A DNA stretch of 6,703 nucleotides from Brucellaceae bacterium. GTDB taxonomy: Bacteria > Pseudomonadota > Alphaproteobacteria > Rhizobiales > Rhizobiaceae. The notes under the pieces are model-generated. The model did no database searches, had not been told where the DNA came from, and was given only the letters and a program-made list of their open reading frames with translations. Of this stretch, positions 1 to 6,287 are shown piece after piece; the first letter of the stretch is position 1, and each line of letters begins with the position of its first letter. The stretch spans positions 1 to 6,703 of the forward strand of contig JAIRVW010000186.1 in NCBI GenBank assembly GCA_031253705.1, given 5' to 3'. A program made the position numbers and the translations under genes.

Positions 1-1482
1 ACCACGGTTTTCACCGGTAATCAGCGGTGTGCCGTCTGCCAGATTGAGCCAGCTTTTCTGCATCAGATCCGGTGCCGGTTCTGCCAGTACCTGACGCGAC
101 ACAGTGACATCATCCGGCAGCTGAATATTTCGGAAAGGGCTGTCCTCCGGTGCCGGAGCAATGGCTTGCGGTGTTGACCATGACAGGGTACCGCCAAAGC
201 TGCGCTGACCGCTGCGCAATTGCACCGGCAAAAGCGGATCACGTTTATCGCCTGCATCACCCTGCGCCGCTGCCAGACGAGGCCCTGCAAAGCGCAGCAA
301 TGTGCCGCCGTTCTGCACCCATGTCAGCAGGTTTGCGGTGGCCTCTTCCGGCAGACGGCCGATATCCGACAGAACTATAACAGACGGTTTCTGCTCGAGA
401 AGATGCTTGACCGACTGGCCGAGATCGCGGTCATTGGCGCTGATCAGATCGGCAAAAGGTGCCATAGCCGAGGAAATATAATGCAATGGCGACAGCAGCG
501 AATGGGCTTTATCCGCACTGCCTGCATCCAGCAAAGCAACGCGGCGGCGGCGGTTATTCTCATCCAGCAGCCATGTGGCCGCAGCATGGCGCATCGTATC
601 GACGCGGATCAGAGCCGCGTCATTGCGCAGTTCCACCGGCACGGCAATTTGCGCATTTGCTGTGGCCGATCCTTGTGCAAAACCGGCTGGTGCCTGTGCA
701 AGCATACGTCCCTGATTGTCATAGGCGCTGACCTGAACGGTAGCGGCCTGATTATCCCTGACCGGACGCAGCAGGTTAACAACCAGCGCATTTTGCTGAT
801 TGGCGGCACCTTGCAGCGCATAAAGCGCCTGTGCTTCCGGCATGATCAATTGCACGGCACTCGACTGAGCTTTGTCGAGCGCGGCAAAGGCCTGTTTATC
901 CTGAGCCGTTGCCAGTCCGTCATTAAGATAGAAAATGCGGCTTTCAGGATGATTGGCGAGGGCTGTATTCAGTCTTTGCGCGGCTGCCAGACGGTCAACC
1001 GGAACGGGGCGCGGCTCCATTGCCTGTAAACGCTCTTTAGCCTGTGCGGCATTGAAAGGCCCGCTTTCGCTGCCTTGCGGATCAGCGGTGGCAATCAGAA
1101 ATACCGGTGCATCATTTTTCTCAGCGTTACCGATCAGCCATTGTGCCTGATTTTGGAACTCCGCCCATTGCGGCGCGGAAGACCAGCCATTGTCGATCAT
1201 AATGACAACAGGTTGCGCGCCGGTAAAGGTAATCGGTTGTGGTTTCCAGACAGGACCTGCAACAGCAAAAATCACCAATGCTGCCAGCAGCAGGCGCAGG
1301 GCAGTCAGCCACCACGGGCTTTTGCTCGCTTCCTGATCATGACGGGCAATTTTTGCCAGAATAGCCAGCGGCGGAAACGGTTCCTGCGCCGGTTTCGGCG
1401 GGGTGGCACGCAGCAGCCACCAGATAACAGGCAGAGTTGCAAGACCGGCAAGCAGCCATGGTGCGGTAAAAATCAGGGGCAT
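1..1482 (-). CDS. BatA-like / DUF4159-type membrane protein, N-terminal part (3' end outside window)
   Basis: The minus-strand frame from the ATG at 1482-1480 stays open for 494 codons to base 1, so the gene is partial. Two hydrophobic segments at about residues 6-24 and 57-77 flank a short loop, the layout of the BatA (aerotolerance regulator) N-terminal domain. A VWA-like strand follows (PVVIMIDNGW, 91-100), but its metal site reads D97-x-G99-x-S101 instead of DxSxS, so metal binding is doubtful. Residues about 315-404, with VIVLSDIGRL (368-377) and WVQNGGTLLRFAG (388-400), resemble the glutamine-amidotransferase-like fold usual in these proteins. Family members in rhizobia run to about 900 or more residues and end in a DUF4159 domain; that part is not visible, so the DUF4159 name is inferred from family and context. 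It is the third gene of the operon, with no gap after the DUF58 stop. Likely an inner-membrane partner of the MoxR ATPase; the molecular function is unknown. Confidence 0.88.
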   Translation of the reverse strand, partial: MPLIFTAPWLLAGLATLPVIWWLLRATPPKPAQEPFPPLAILAKIARHDQEASKSPWWLTALRLLLAALVIFAVAGPVWKPQPITFTGAQPVVIMIDNGWSSAPQWAEFQNQAQWLIGNAEKNDAPVFLIATADPQGSESGPFNAAQAKERLQAMEPRPVPVDRLAAAQRLNTALANHPESRIFYLNDGLATAQDKQAFAALDKAQSSAVQLIMPEAQALYALQGAANQQNALVVNLLRPVRDNQAATVQVSAYDNQGRMLAQAPAGFAQGSATANAQIAVPVELRNDAALIRVDTMRHAAATWLLDENNRRRRVALLDAGSADKAHSLLSPLHYISSAMAPFADLISANDRDLGQSVKHLLEQKPSVIVLSDIGRLPEEATANLLTWVQNGGTLLRFAGPRLAAAQGDAGDKRDPLLPVQLRSGQRSFGGTLSWSTPQAIAPAPEDSPFRNIQLPDDVTVSRQVLAEPAPDLMQKSWLNLADGTPLITGENRG

Positions 1483-2397
1483 TTAACGTGCGCCTCCGGA
1501 TACGACTGGAGACTGAGCCAGAAAACCATGCAGTGTTGTCAGTGCTTGTGCTGCCGGTTTGTCTGTGGAGCTGGTGATAAAACTCCAGCCAAAACGCGTG
1601 CAGGTTTCACGCAGAAATTCACGCTGCGCCTGATAGAGCCTGCGATAATCTTCTGCATAATTTTGTGCGCGACCGGCGACGAGAATTTGACCGGTGACGG
1701 GATCACGGAACTCTGTACGACCGGCAAAAGGAAAATCCGCCTCGGCAGGATCGGCAACGGCAATCAGATGCGCGCGGATACCGCGCCTCGCAATCTGGTC
1801 AAGCTGTGCGCTCAGCAAATCCGCCGGTTGCAGAAAGTCGCTGATCAGCACCAGCTCGTTAAAGCGTTGCAAAGGTTGCAGATCGGGTTGCGCTGACAGG
1901 CCGTTGCTTTGTGTCAGGGCGCTTGCCAGTCGTTCGGCACCATTGCGCGCCAATAATGGCGGCAGCACATCGGGATAGGCGATGCGTTCACCGGAGCGGC
2001 TGAAGAGCTCTGCCAGTGCCAGTGTCAGCACCAGCGCCCGTTGTTGTTTGGAAACCGGACTGAAGCGGGATTGATAGAGCATGGAGGAGGAAGGATCGCA
2101 CCACAGCCAGATCGTATGGGCGGTTTCCCATTCACGGTCACGCATATAAGTATGATCGTCACGGGCAGAGCGTCGCCAGTCAATACGTGAGAGCATATCG
2201 CCCTGTGCATAAGGGCGGAACTGCCAGAAATTATCGCCGGTGCCACGTTTGCGCCTGCCGTGCCAGCCATTGATCACCGAACCGGCGATATGGCGTGCCT
2301 GCGTAATCAGATCAGGCATCAGTGCTGCCTGCCGGCGTGAGGGCGCCAGCAGATCAACGGCCTGTTCAGAACTGGTTATGGCACCGGTAGCAGCCAT
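1483..2397 (-). CDS. DUF58 domain protein with VWA metal site
   Basis: A complete 304-residue protein. The DUF58 signature is at residues 52-79: GTGDNFWQFRPYAQGD followed by RIDWRRSAR (71-79). The acidic residue of the common G-E-F form is Asp55 here. It leads into a von Willebrand A-like strand, IWLWCDPSSSM (96-106), whose D101-x-S103-x-S105 matches an intact MIDAS metal site. A second VWA-like strand, ELVLISDF (181-188), follows. No signal peptide or clear membrane segment is seen, so it is probably cytoplasmic. DUF58 proteins are typically encoded beside MoxR ATPases and are thought to be their VWA partners; this one overlaps the MoxR gene by 1 nt (TAATG) and directly precedes the BatA-like gene. 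No strong ribosome binding site precedes the ATG, so translation is probably coupled to moxR. Family assignment is firm; the biochemical role is unknown. Confidence 0.93.
   Translation of the reverse strand: MAATGAITSSEQAVDLLAPSRRQAALMPDLITQARHIAGSVINGWHGRRKRGTGDNFWQFRPYAQGDMLSRIDWRRSARDDHTYMRDREWETAHTIWLWCDPSSSMLYQSRFSPVSKQQRALVLTLALAELFSRSGERIAYPDVLPPLLARNGAERLASALTQSNGLSAQPDLQPLQRFNELVLISDFLQPADLLSAQLDQIARRGIRAHLIAVADPAEADFPFAGRTEFRDPVTGQILVAGRAQNYAEDYRRLYQAQREFLRETCTRFGWSFITSSTDKPAAQALTTLHGFLAQSPVVSGGAR
1493..1497 (-). promoter_or_regulatory. Ribosome binding site of the BatA-like gene
   Basis: On the minus strand GGAGG lies 10 nt upstream of the ATG at 1482, inside the last codons of the DUF58 gene. 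The DUF58 stop (TAA, 1485-1483) directly abuts this ATG. The good Shine-Dalgarno match supports the chosen start and suggests independent or re-initiated translation in the polycistron. Confidence 0.6.
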
Positions 2398-3401
2398 TAA
2401 TGAAGCGCCTGTGTCAGCTTGGCGATCACGTCACGCACAGTCACGCCATCGGCGCGCGCGGCAAAATTCAGAGCCATACGATGCTGGAGTACCGGTTCTG
2501 CAAGCGCTTTCACATCATCAACAGAGGGGGCGAGGCGGCCTTCATAAAGCGCGCGGGCGCGGGAGCAGAGCATCAGAGCCTGTCCGGCACGCGGGCCCGG
2601 CCCCCAGCTGATATGGTTCTTTGCATGGTCATTATCGGCATCCGGACGAGCGGAGCGTACCAGTTTCAGGATGGCTTCGAGCACGGTTTCCGGCACCGGC
2701 ATCTGACGGATCAGCTGCTGGATTTCCTGCAGACGTGCAGCTTCAATCACTTTGACAGTGCGTGCCTGCTGGGTGCCGGTGGTGTTGAGCAGCACTGCAC
2801 GTTCGGCATCAATATCAGGATAGTCCAGATCAATCTGCATCAGGAAGCGGTCAAGCTGAGCTTCCGGCAGCGGATAGGTGCCTTCCTGTTCCAGCGGGTT
2901 CTGGGTTGCCAGTACATGGAACGGGCTTGGCAGGTCATAGCGCTGACCGGCGACGCTGACATGATATTCCTGCATCGCCTGCAGCAATGCAGACTGGGTG
3001 CGCGGCGAAGCGCGGTTGATTTCGTCAGCCATCAGCAGCTGTGCAAAAACCGGCCCTTTAATGTAGCGGAAAGAGCGGCGGCCGTCGCTGTCCTGATCCA
3101 TGACTTCCGAGCCGATAATGTCGGACGGCATCAGGTCAGGTGTGAACTGAATGCGTTTTTCATCAAGGCCGAGAACAGTGCCCAGCGTTTCTACAAGGCG
3201 GGTTTTCGCAAGACCCGGTACACCGACGAGCAGGGCATGGCCACCGGCAAGCAATGCAACCAGCGTGTTTTCAACGGCCTGTTGCTGACCGTAAATCACA
3301 CGGCCGATCTGCTCGCGGATCGCGGCAATATCTCCGGCTGCCTGATCCGCTGCCTGAATAACAGCATCGGGATCAAGCTTCGTCGCAGTGTTAAAATTCA
3401 T
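2397..3401 (-). CDS. MoxR-family AAA+ ATPase
   Basis: A complete 334-residue protein of normal length for MoxR ATPases. Visible motifs: Walker A GVPGLAKT (60-67), Walker B LLMADEINR (122-130), sensor 1 ATQNP (165-169), LPEAQLDRF (178-186), and sensor 2 region GPGPRAG (267-273). The C-terminal helical lid extends to the end. MoxR proteins use ATP to remodel or mature partner proteins, often with VWA-domain partners; here the next two genes encode exactly such proteins. It is the first gene of the minus-strand operon. The start at 3401 is supported by AGAGGAC just upstream and by an upstream frame that adds no conserved sequence. Its TAA shares one base with the ATG of the DUF58 gene. An envelope-related role is inferred from homologous rhizobial operons; the substrate is not known. 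Confidence 0.95.
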   Translation of the reverse strand: MNFNTATKLDPDAVIQAADQAAGDIAAIREQIGRVIYGQQQAVENTLVALLAGGHALLVGVPGLAKTRLVETLGTVLGLDEKRIQFTPDLMPSDIIGSEVMDQDSDGRRSFRYIKGPVFAQLLMADEINRASPRTQSALLQAMQEYHVSVAGQRYDLPSPFHVLATQNPLEQEGTYPLPEAQLDRFLMQIDLDYPDIDAERAVLLNTTGTQQARTVKVIEAARLQEIQQLIRQMPVPETVLEAILKLVRSARPDADNDHAKNHISWGPGPRAGQALMLCSRARALYEGRLAPSVDDVKALAEPVLQHRMALNFAARADGVTVRDVIAKLTQALH

Positions 3402-3404
3402 AAT

Positions 3405-3411
3405 GTCCTCT
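3405..3411 (-). promoter_or_regulatory. Ribosome binding site of the MoxR gene
   Basis: The minus strand reads AGAGGAC, with its GAGG core 5 nt before the ATG at 3401-3399. This is a good anti-16S match and fixes the start of the operon's first gene. Confidence 0.6.
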
Positions 3412-3502
3412 TAATTCCTGATCGGATGCCTGAGCCAGCTTACTTGAATCATCGGGCAAGACTATGTCATGCTGATGGGTGCGTAAATGGTACCGGTCTG
3501 TT

Positions 3503-3527
3503 TAATCGCACATGCATCCGGCGATTA
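3503..3527. promoter_or_regulatory. Perfect inverted repeat TAATCGC-N11-GCGATTA, possible operator or leader hairpin
   Basis: TAATCGC (3503-3509) and GCGATTA (3521-3527) are exact reverse complements separated by 11 nt. The dyad ends 26 nt before the DUF1285 ATG. It could be a binding site for a dimeric regulator of one or both divergent operons, or a small hairpin in the DUF1285 leader. No T-run follows, so it is not a terminator. A chance origin cannot be excluded from one sequence. Confidence 0.35.
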
Positions 3528-3542
3528 GGCACAGCTCTTAAC

Positions 3543-3546
3543 AGGA
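3543..3546 (+). promoter_or_regulatory. Ribosome binding site of the DUF1285 gene
   Basis: AGGA lies 7 nt upstream of the ATG at 3554, a normal Shine-Dalgarno spacing that supports this start. Confidence 0.55.
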
Positions 3547-3553
3547 AACTGAA

Positions 3554-4207
3554 ATGAACAGCGGCAATATCACGAAAAATAACGACAATGCCAATGTTCT
3601 GGCCAAAGCCGATGCGCCGACTTCAGGCGGACTTGATGCATTGATGCGCCGTGCTGCCAGCCAGTTGCCTGAGGGAAAAGAGGGCAAAGGATTGCCGCCG
3701 GTTGATAAGTGGGAACCGGATTTTTGCGGCGAGCTGGATATGGAAATCAAAGCCGACGGTACATGGTTCTATATGGGAACCCCGATCGGCAGACCTGCGC
3801 TGGTGCGTTTGTTTTCCACTGTGTTGCGCAAGGATGCCGACGGCAAAACCTATCTGGTAACGCCGGTTGAGAAAATCGCAATCCGTGTGGAGGATGCGCA
3901 TTTCAATGCTGTGGAGATGCATGTTTCCGGTGAAGGAGATGCGCAGGTTCTGACCTTTCGCACCAATGTCGGCGATGTGGTTGAGGCGGGAGAACAGCAT
4001 CCGCTGCGCTTCGTGACGGATAGTGAAACCGGCGGTTTCAAACCCTATATATTGGTCAGAGGACGTTTGGAGGCGCTGGTCAGCCGTGCGGTGATGTATG
4101 ATCTGGCGGCGCTTGGTGAAGAACTGATGATTGACGGAAAGCTGATGTTTGTTCTTCGCTCCAATGGCCAGATATTTCCGGTGACGGCTGCAGAAAATTT
4201 ACAGTGA
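3554..4207 (+). CDS. DUF1285 domain protein
   Basis: A complete 217-residue protein of unknown biochemical function. After a polar, probably disordered start of about 45 residues comes the DUF1285 pattern: LPPVDKWEPDFCGELDM (47-63), DGTWFYMGTPIGRPALV (68-84), LVTPVEKIAI (101-110), VLTFRTNVGD (132-141) and LEALVSRAVMYDLA (172-185). The repeated beta-strand character fits a small globular domain. It has no signal peptide or membrane segment, so it is likely cytoplasmic. It is the first gene of a plus-strand operon with the Nudix hydrolase and cca, and it faces away from the MoxR operon. That arrangement is, from memory, common in alphaproteobacteria and hints at shared regulation, not a proven link. 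Family assignment is strong; no function is proposed. Confidence 0.9.
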   Translation: MNSGNITKNNDNANVLAKADAPTSGGLDALMRRAASQLPEGKEGKGLPPVDKWEPDFCGELDMEIKADGTWFYMGTPIGRPALVRLFSTVLRKDADGKTYLVTPVEKIAIRVEDAHFNAVEMHVSGEGDAQVLTFRTNVGDVVEAGEQHPLRFVTDSETGGFKPYILVRGRLEALVSRAVMYDLAALGEELMIDGKLMFVLRSNGQIFPVTAAENLQ

Positions 4208-4211
4208 TAAA

Positions 4212-4898
4212 ATGAAAAACCTGATGGCTGATAGCGTTTTTACCGCACAGGATCTGATGAGGAGAGTTGAACAGAAACAAAGTCTTGCAGGACATTCTGA
4301 TGAATTTGATTCATCCGGCTTGCCGACAGGCGGTGATCATACGCTCAACCCGCAATGGAACACATCACATGTGATGGCTGGCGCTGATCCGCGTCTGAAA
4401 ATTAAGCTCAAACCGGCGGCAGTGCTGATCCCTGTCGTGGATCGCGGTGACCACGCCAGTGTGCTTTTGACCACGCGCAATGCGCAGATGCGCAGTCATT
4501 CCGGTCAGGTAGCTTTTCCCGGCGGCAAGATTGATGCGGAGGATCTGAGCCCTGAACATGCGGCACTGCGTGAGGCTAATGAGGAAATCGGGCTGGATGT
4601 GAAACAGGCGCAAACACTGGGGCGCCTGCCGCAATATATGACCGGCAGCGGCTATGCGATTACGCCGGTACTGGCCGTTGTGCGCACGCCGTTTGAATTG
4701 CGCGCCAATCCCGATGAGGTGGCGGATATTTTTGAGGTGCCGTTGCATTTTCTGATGGACCCGCAACAGCACCAGCGCGAGAGCCGGATATTTGCGGGGC
4801 ATGAGCGGTTTTTCTATGCCATCCATTATCAGAATCGGAATATCTGGGGCGCAACAGCGGGGATTATCCGCAGCCTCTATGAAAGGCTCTATGCGTGA
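4212..4898 (+). CDS. Nudix hydrolase, CoA pyrophosphatase (NudL/PCD1-like)
   Basis: A complete 228-residue protein. The CoA-specific (UPF0035) motif RSHSGQVAFPGG (94-105), preceded by LLTTRN (85-90), runs into the Nudix box: G105, D111, R120-E121, E124-E125, G127. The acidic pair binds the divalent metal. Downstream SGYAITPV (146-153), DEVADIFEVPL (168-178) and WGATAGIIRSL (212-222) closely match the layout of E. coli NudL. The predicted reaction is hydrolysis of CoA or its derivatives to 3',5'-ADP and 4'-phosphopantetheine in the cytoplasm; specificity is inferred from the motif. The N terminus (about residues 1-60) is longer than in NudL and not conserved to my eye. The ATG at 4212 is only 4 nt after the DUF1285 stop and lacks a clear ribosome binding site; ATG 4224 (Met5) is a possible alternative start. 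Translational coupling to both neighbours is likely. Confidence 0.92.
   Translation: MKNLMADSVFTAQDLMRRVEQKQSLAGHSDEFDSSGLPTGGDHTLNPQWNTSHVMAGADPRLKIKLKPAAVLIPVVDRGDHASVLLTTRNAQMRSHSGQVAFPGGKIDAEDLSPEHAALREANEEIGLDVKQAQTLGRLPQYMTGSGYAITPVLAVVRTPFELRANPDEVADIFEVPLHFLMDPQQHQRESRIFAGHERFFYAIHYQNRNIWGATAGIIRSLYERLYA
4882..4886 (+). promoter_or_regulatory. Ribosome binding site of cca
   Basis: AAAGG inside the end of the Nudix gene lies 8 nt before the GTG at 4895. This supports the non-ATG start; the nearby in-frame-looking ATG at 4891 is in another frame and meets TGA after three codons. Confidence 0.5.
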
Positions 4899-6160
4899 GT
4901 GAAAAGACAACAACAGTGCTCAATATTGCAGATCGTGCGGACGGGCTGAAGGTGCCGTCTTTGCAGCAATTGCTGGCAGCACTCTCTGAAGGTGGTGAAG
5001 AGGCGCGCGTTGTCGGCGGTGCGGTGCGCAATACATTGCTGGGCGAGCCGGTGGGCGATATTGACATTGCCTCCACAACCCTGCCGCAAGAGACCAAAGC
5101 GCGTGCAGAGAAATGCGGTTTTAAAGTTGTGCCGACCGGCATTGATCATGGCACTGTAACGGTTGTGGCGCACGGCGTGCCCTATGAGGTGACAACGCTG
5201 CGTACCGATGTGGCAACGCACGGGCGGCAGGCGACGGTTGCCTTTGGCCGCGACTGGCAGGTTGATGCCGAGCGTCGGGACTTTACCGTTAATGCGCTTT
5301 ATGTCCGTGCCAATGGCGATGTGGTGGATCATGTCGGCGGACTGGCGGATATTGAAGCCAGAGTTCTGCGGTTCATCGGTGATGCCGAGACGCGGATTAC
5401 GGAAGATTATCTGCGTATCCTGCGCTTCTTCCGCTTCTTTGCATGGTATGGCAAAGGGCGGCCGGATGCGGCAGGACTGAAAGCCAGTGCCAAGCTGAAA
5501 AACCATTTGCAAACCTTATCGGCTGAGCGGGTATGGTCGGAGCTGAAGAAACTGCTTTCTGCGCCAGATCCGTCGCGCGCATTATTATGGATGCGCCAGT
5601 CCGGTGTGCTGACACTCATTCTGCCGGAAAGTGAGAAATGGGGCATTGATGCCATTCATGCGCTGATACGCTCCGAGCACGATCTGGACTGGAAGCCGGA
5701 TGCACTGTTGCGCTTGCAAGCGATCGTACCGCCGGATGCATCCCGCATGACGGAACTTGGCAAAAGACTGCGCTTGTCCAATGCCGATAAAGCACGGCTT
5801 GAGGCATGGGCGCTGGCCGATGTGCCAAAGCCGGAATTGTCAGAGACAGGGCTGATCAAGCTGATCTATGGCGGATCGCGGCAGGCGCTGACTGACCGGA
5901 TTAAACTGGCTTTGATGACTGCGCGTGCTGAGGCTGACACTGATAATCAGGCCATGATGCGGGCGGGGCAGTATAGCCGTTTGCTGGAGGTTGCGGAGAC
6001 GGCAGATGTGCCGGTGTTTCCGGTCAGCGGTGCTGATCTGATGAAACTGGGTTTTGAAAAAGGCCCTGAGCTTGGCAAGCGGCTCAAAGCACTGGAGGCA
6101 GCATGGCTGGCTTCCGGATTTGAACTTACTAAAGAAAATTTGTTAGCAACATTATCCTGA
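4895..6160 (+). CDS. cca: CCA tRNA nucleotidyltransferase (class II)
   Basis: A complete 421-residue protein that adds or repairs the 3'-CCA end of tRNAs without a nucleic-acid template, using CTP and ATP in the cytoplasm. The N-terminal polymerase-beta-like head has GGAVRNTLLG (41-50) and the catalytic carboxylates D55-x-D57 in GDIDIA. RRDFTVNAL (127-135) is the motif B region, and EDYLR (170-174) is the EDxxR nucleotide-selecting motif, followed by ILRFFRF (175-181). ERVWSELKKLL (211-221) belongs to the neck/body tRNA-binding part. No HD phosphohydrolase domain is visible. With all motifs in one chain it is likely a full CCA-adding enzyme rather than one of a split CC-/A-adding pair, but that needs biochemical proof. 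The GTG start overlaps the Nudix stop by 4 nt (GTGA), indicating translational coupling. It is the last gene of the operon, followed 5 nt later by a terminator stem. Confidence 0.96.
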   Translation: MSEKTTTVLNIADRADGLKVPSLQQLLAALSEGGEEARVVGGAVRNTLLGEPVGDIDIASTTLPQETKARAEKCGFKVVPTGIDHGTVTVVAHGVPYEVTTLRTDVATHGRQATVAFGRDWQVDAERRDFTVNALYVRANGDVVDHVGGLADIEARVLRFIGDAETRITEDYLRILRFFRFFAWYGKGRPDAAGLKASAKLKNHLQTLSAERVWSELKKLLSAPDPSRALLWMRQSGVLTLILPESEKWGIDAIHALIRSEHDLDWKPDALLRLQAIVPPDASRMTELGKRLRLSNADKARLEAWALADVPKPELSETGLIKLIYGGSRQALTDRIKLALMTARAEADTDNQAMMRAGQYSRLLEVAETADVPVFPVSGADLMKLGFEKGPELGKRLKALEAAWLASGFELTKENLLATLS

Positions 6161-6165
6161 CATAT

Positions 6166-6190
6166 CGGGGCGGAAATTCCGCCCCGTTTT
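6166..6190 (+). terminator. Rho-independent terminator after cca
   Basis: CGGGGCGGA (6166-6174) pairs perfectly with TCCGCCCCG (6178-6186) around an AAT loop, giving a 9-bp GC-rich stem followed by TTTT (6187-6190). It starts 5 nt after the cca stop and separates the operon from the beta-lactamase gene. Confidence 0.9.
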
Positions 6191-6240
6191 GGTTCTAGAT
6201 GCCAGTTCAGATGGCGAATGCGGTTTTTGCATATCGTGCT

Positions 6241-6253
6241 TCATCTGAGATGA
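6241..6253. promoter_or_regulatory. 13-bp palindrome TCATCTGAGATGA, possible operator
   Basis: TCATCT (6241-6246) and AGATGA (6248-6253) are exact reverse complements around a single G. It lies 34 nt upstream of the beta-lactamase ATG and overlaps the best -10 candidate, where a repressor site would be expected. Two further AGATG copies lie upstream at 6197-6201 and 6209-6213. It does not match the BlaI-type TACA/TGTA operator. Function is inferred from position only. Confidence 0.35.
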
Positions 6254-6273
6254 TTTAAATATTTTCAGCATTC

Positions 6274-6278
6274 AGGAC
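6274..6278 (+). promoter_or_regulatory. Ribosome binding site of the beta-lactamase gene
   Basis: AGGAC, with its AGGA core ending 10 nt before the ATG at 6288, is an acceptable Shine-Dalgarno site and supports the start that yields a signal peptide. Confidence 0.45.
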
Positions 6279-6287
6279 TTACGTATC

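Larger units (their letters stand above)
3402..3553. promoter_or_regulatory. Divergent intergenic promoter region (moxR operon / DUF1285 operon)
   Basis: The 152 bp between two divergent start codons must hold promoters for both operons unless they are read from outside, which the divergent layout makes unlikely. No box is convincing. The best sigma70-like pair for the minus-strand operon is TTTACG (plus-strand complement at 3482-3487), 17 bp, then TAGTCT (complement at 3459-3464), matching the consensus 4/6 and 3/6. On the plus strand TTGAAT (3444-3449) has no good -10 box at normal spacing. No terminator or RNA gene is apparent here. The exact promoter positions are unresolved. Confidence 0.5.
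6191..6287 (+). promoter_or_regulatory. Upstream region of the beta-lactamase gene
   Basis: The 97 bp between the cca terminator and the beta-lactamase ATG are more AT-rich than the flanking genes and must carry its promoter if the terminator is efficient. A candidate -35 is TTGCAT (6227-6232); with 17-bp spacing the -10 position reads ATGATT (6250-6255), a weak match. An AT-rich run, TTTAAATATTTT, follows at 6254-6265. No promoter is certain. Confidence 0.45.

Noticed and set aside
220..1029. A 269-codon plus-strand open frame
   Set aside because: It lies antisense to the BatA-like gene, which is continuous and has coherent domains. The plus-strand product is a Cys/Arg/Gln-rich sequence without family features.
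1075..1896. A 273-codon plus-strand open frame spanning the BatA-like and DUF58 genes
   Set aside because: It is antisense to two recognised proteins and crosses their junction; its composition looks like a shadow frame.
3444..3468. TTGAAT followed by TATGTC as a plus-strand promoter for DUF1285
   Set aside because: The spacing is 13 bp, too short for a normal sigma70 promoter.
3423..3520. Inverted pair CGGATGC (3423-3429) and GCATCCG (3514-3520) in the divergent region
   Set aside because: Only 7 bp long and 84 nt apart, expected by chance and less compelling than the compact dyad at 3503-3527.
2400..3557. A 385-codon plus-strand open frame opposite the MoxR ATPase, ending in ATGA at the DUF1285 start
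   Set aside because: Its translation shows no recognisable domain, it runs antisense through an unmistakable MoxR gene with all AAA+ motifs, and it is explained by low stop-codon frequency on the opposite strand.
4365..5512. Minus-strand open frames of 182 and 207 codons opposite the Nudix and cca genes
   Set aside because: They contain no recognisable motif, while the plus strand encodes complete, motif-bearing enzymes.
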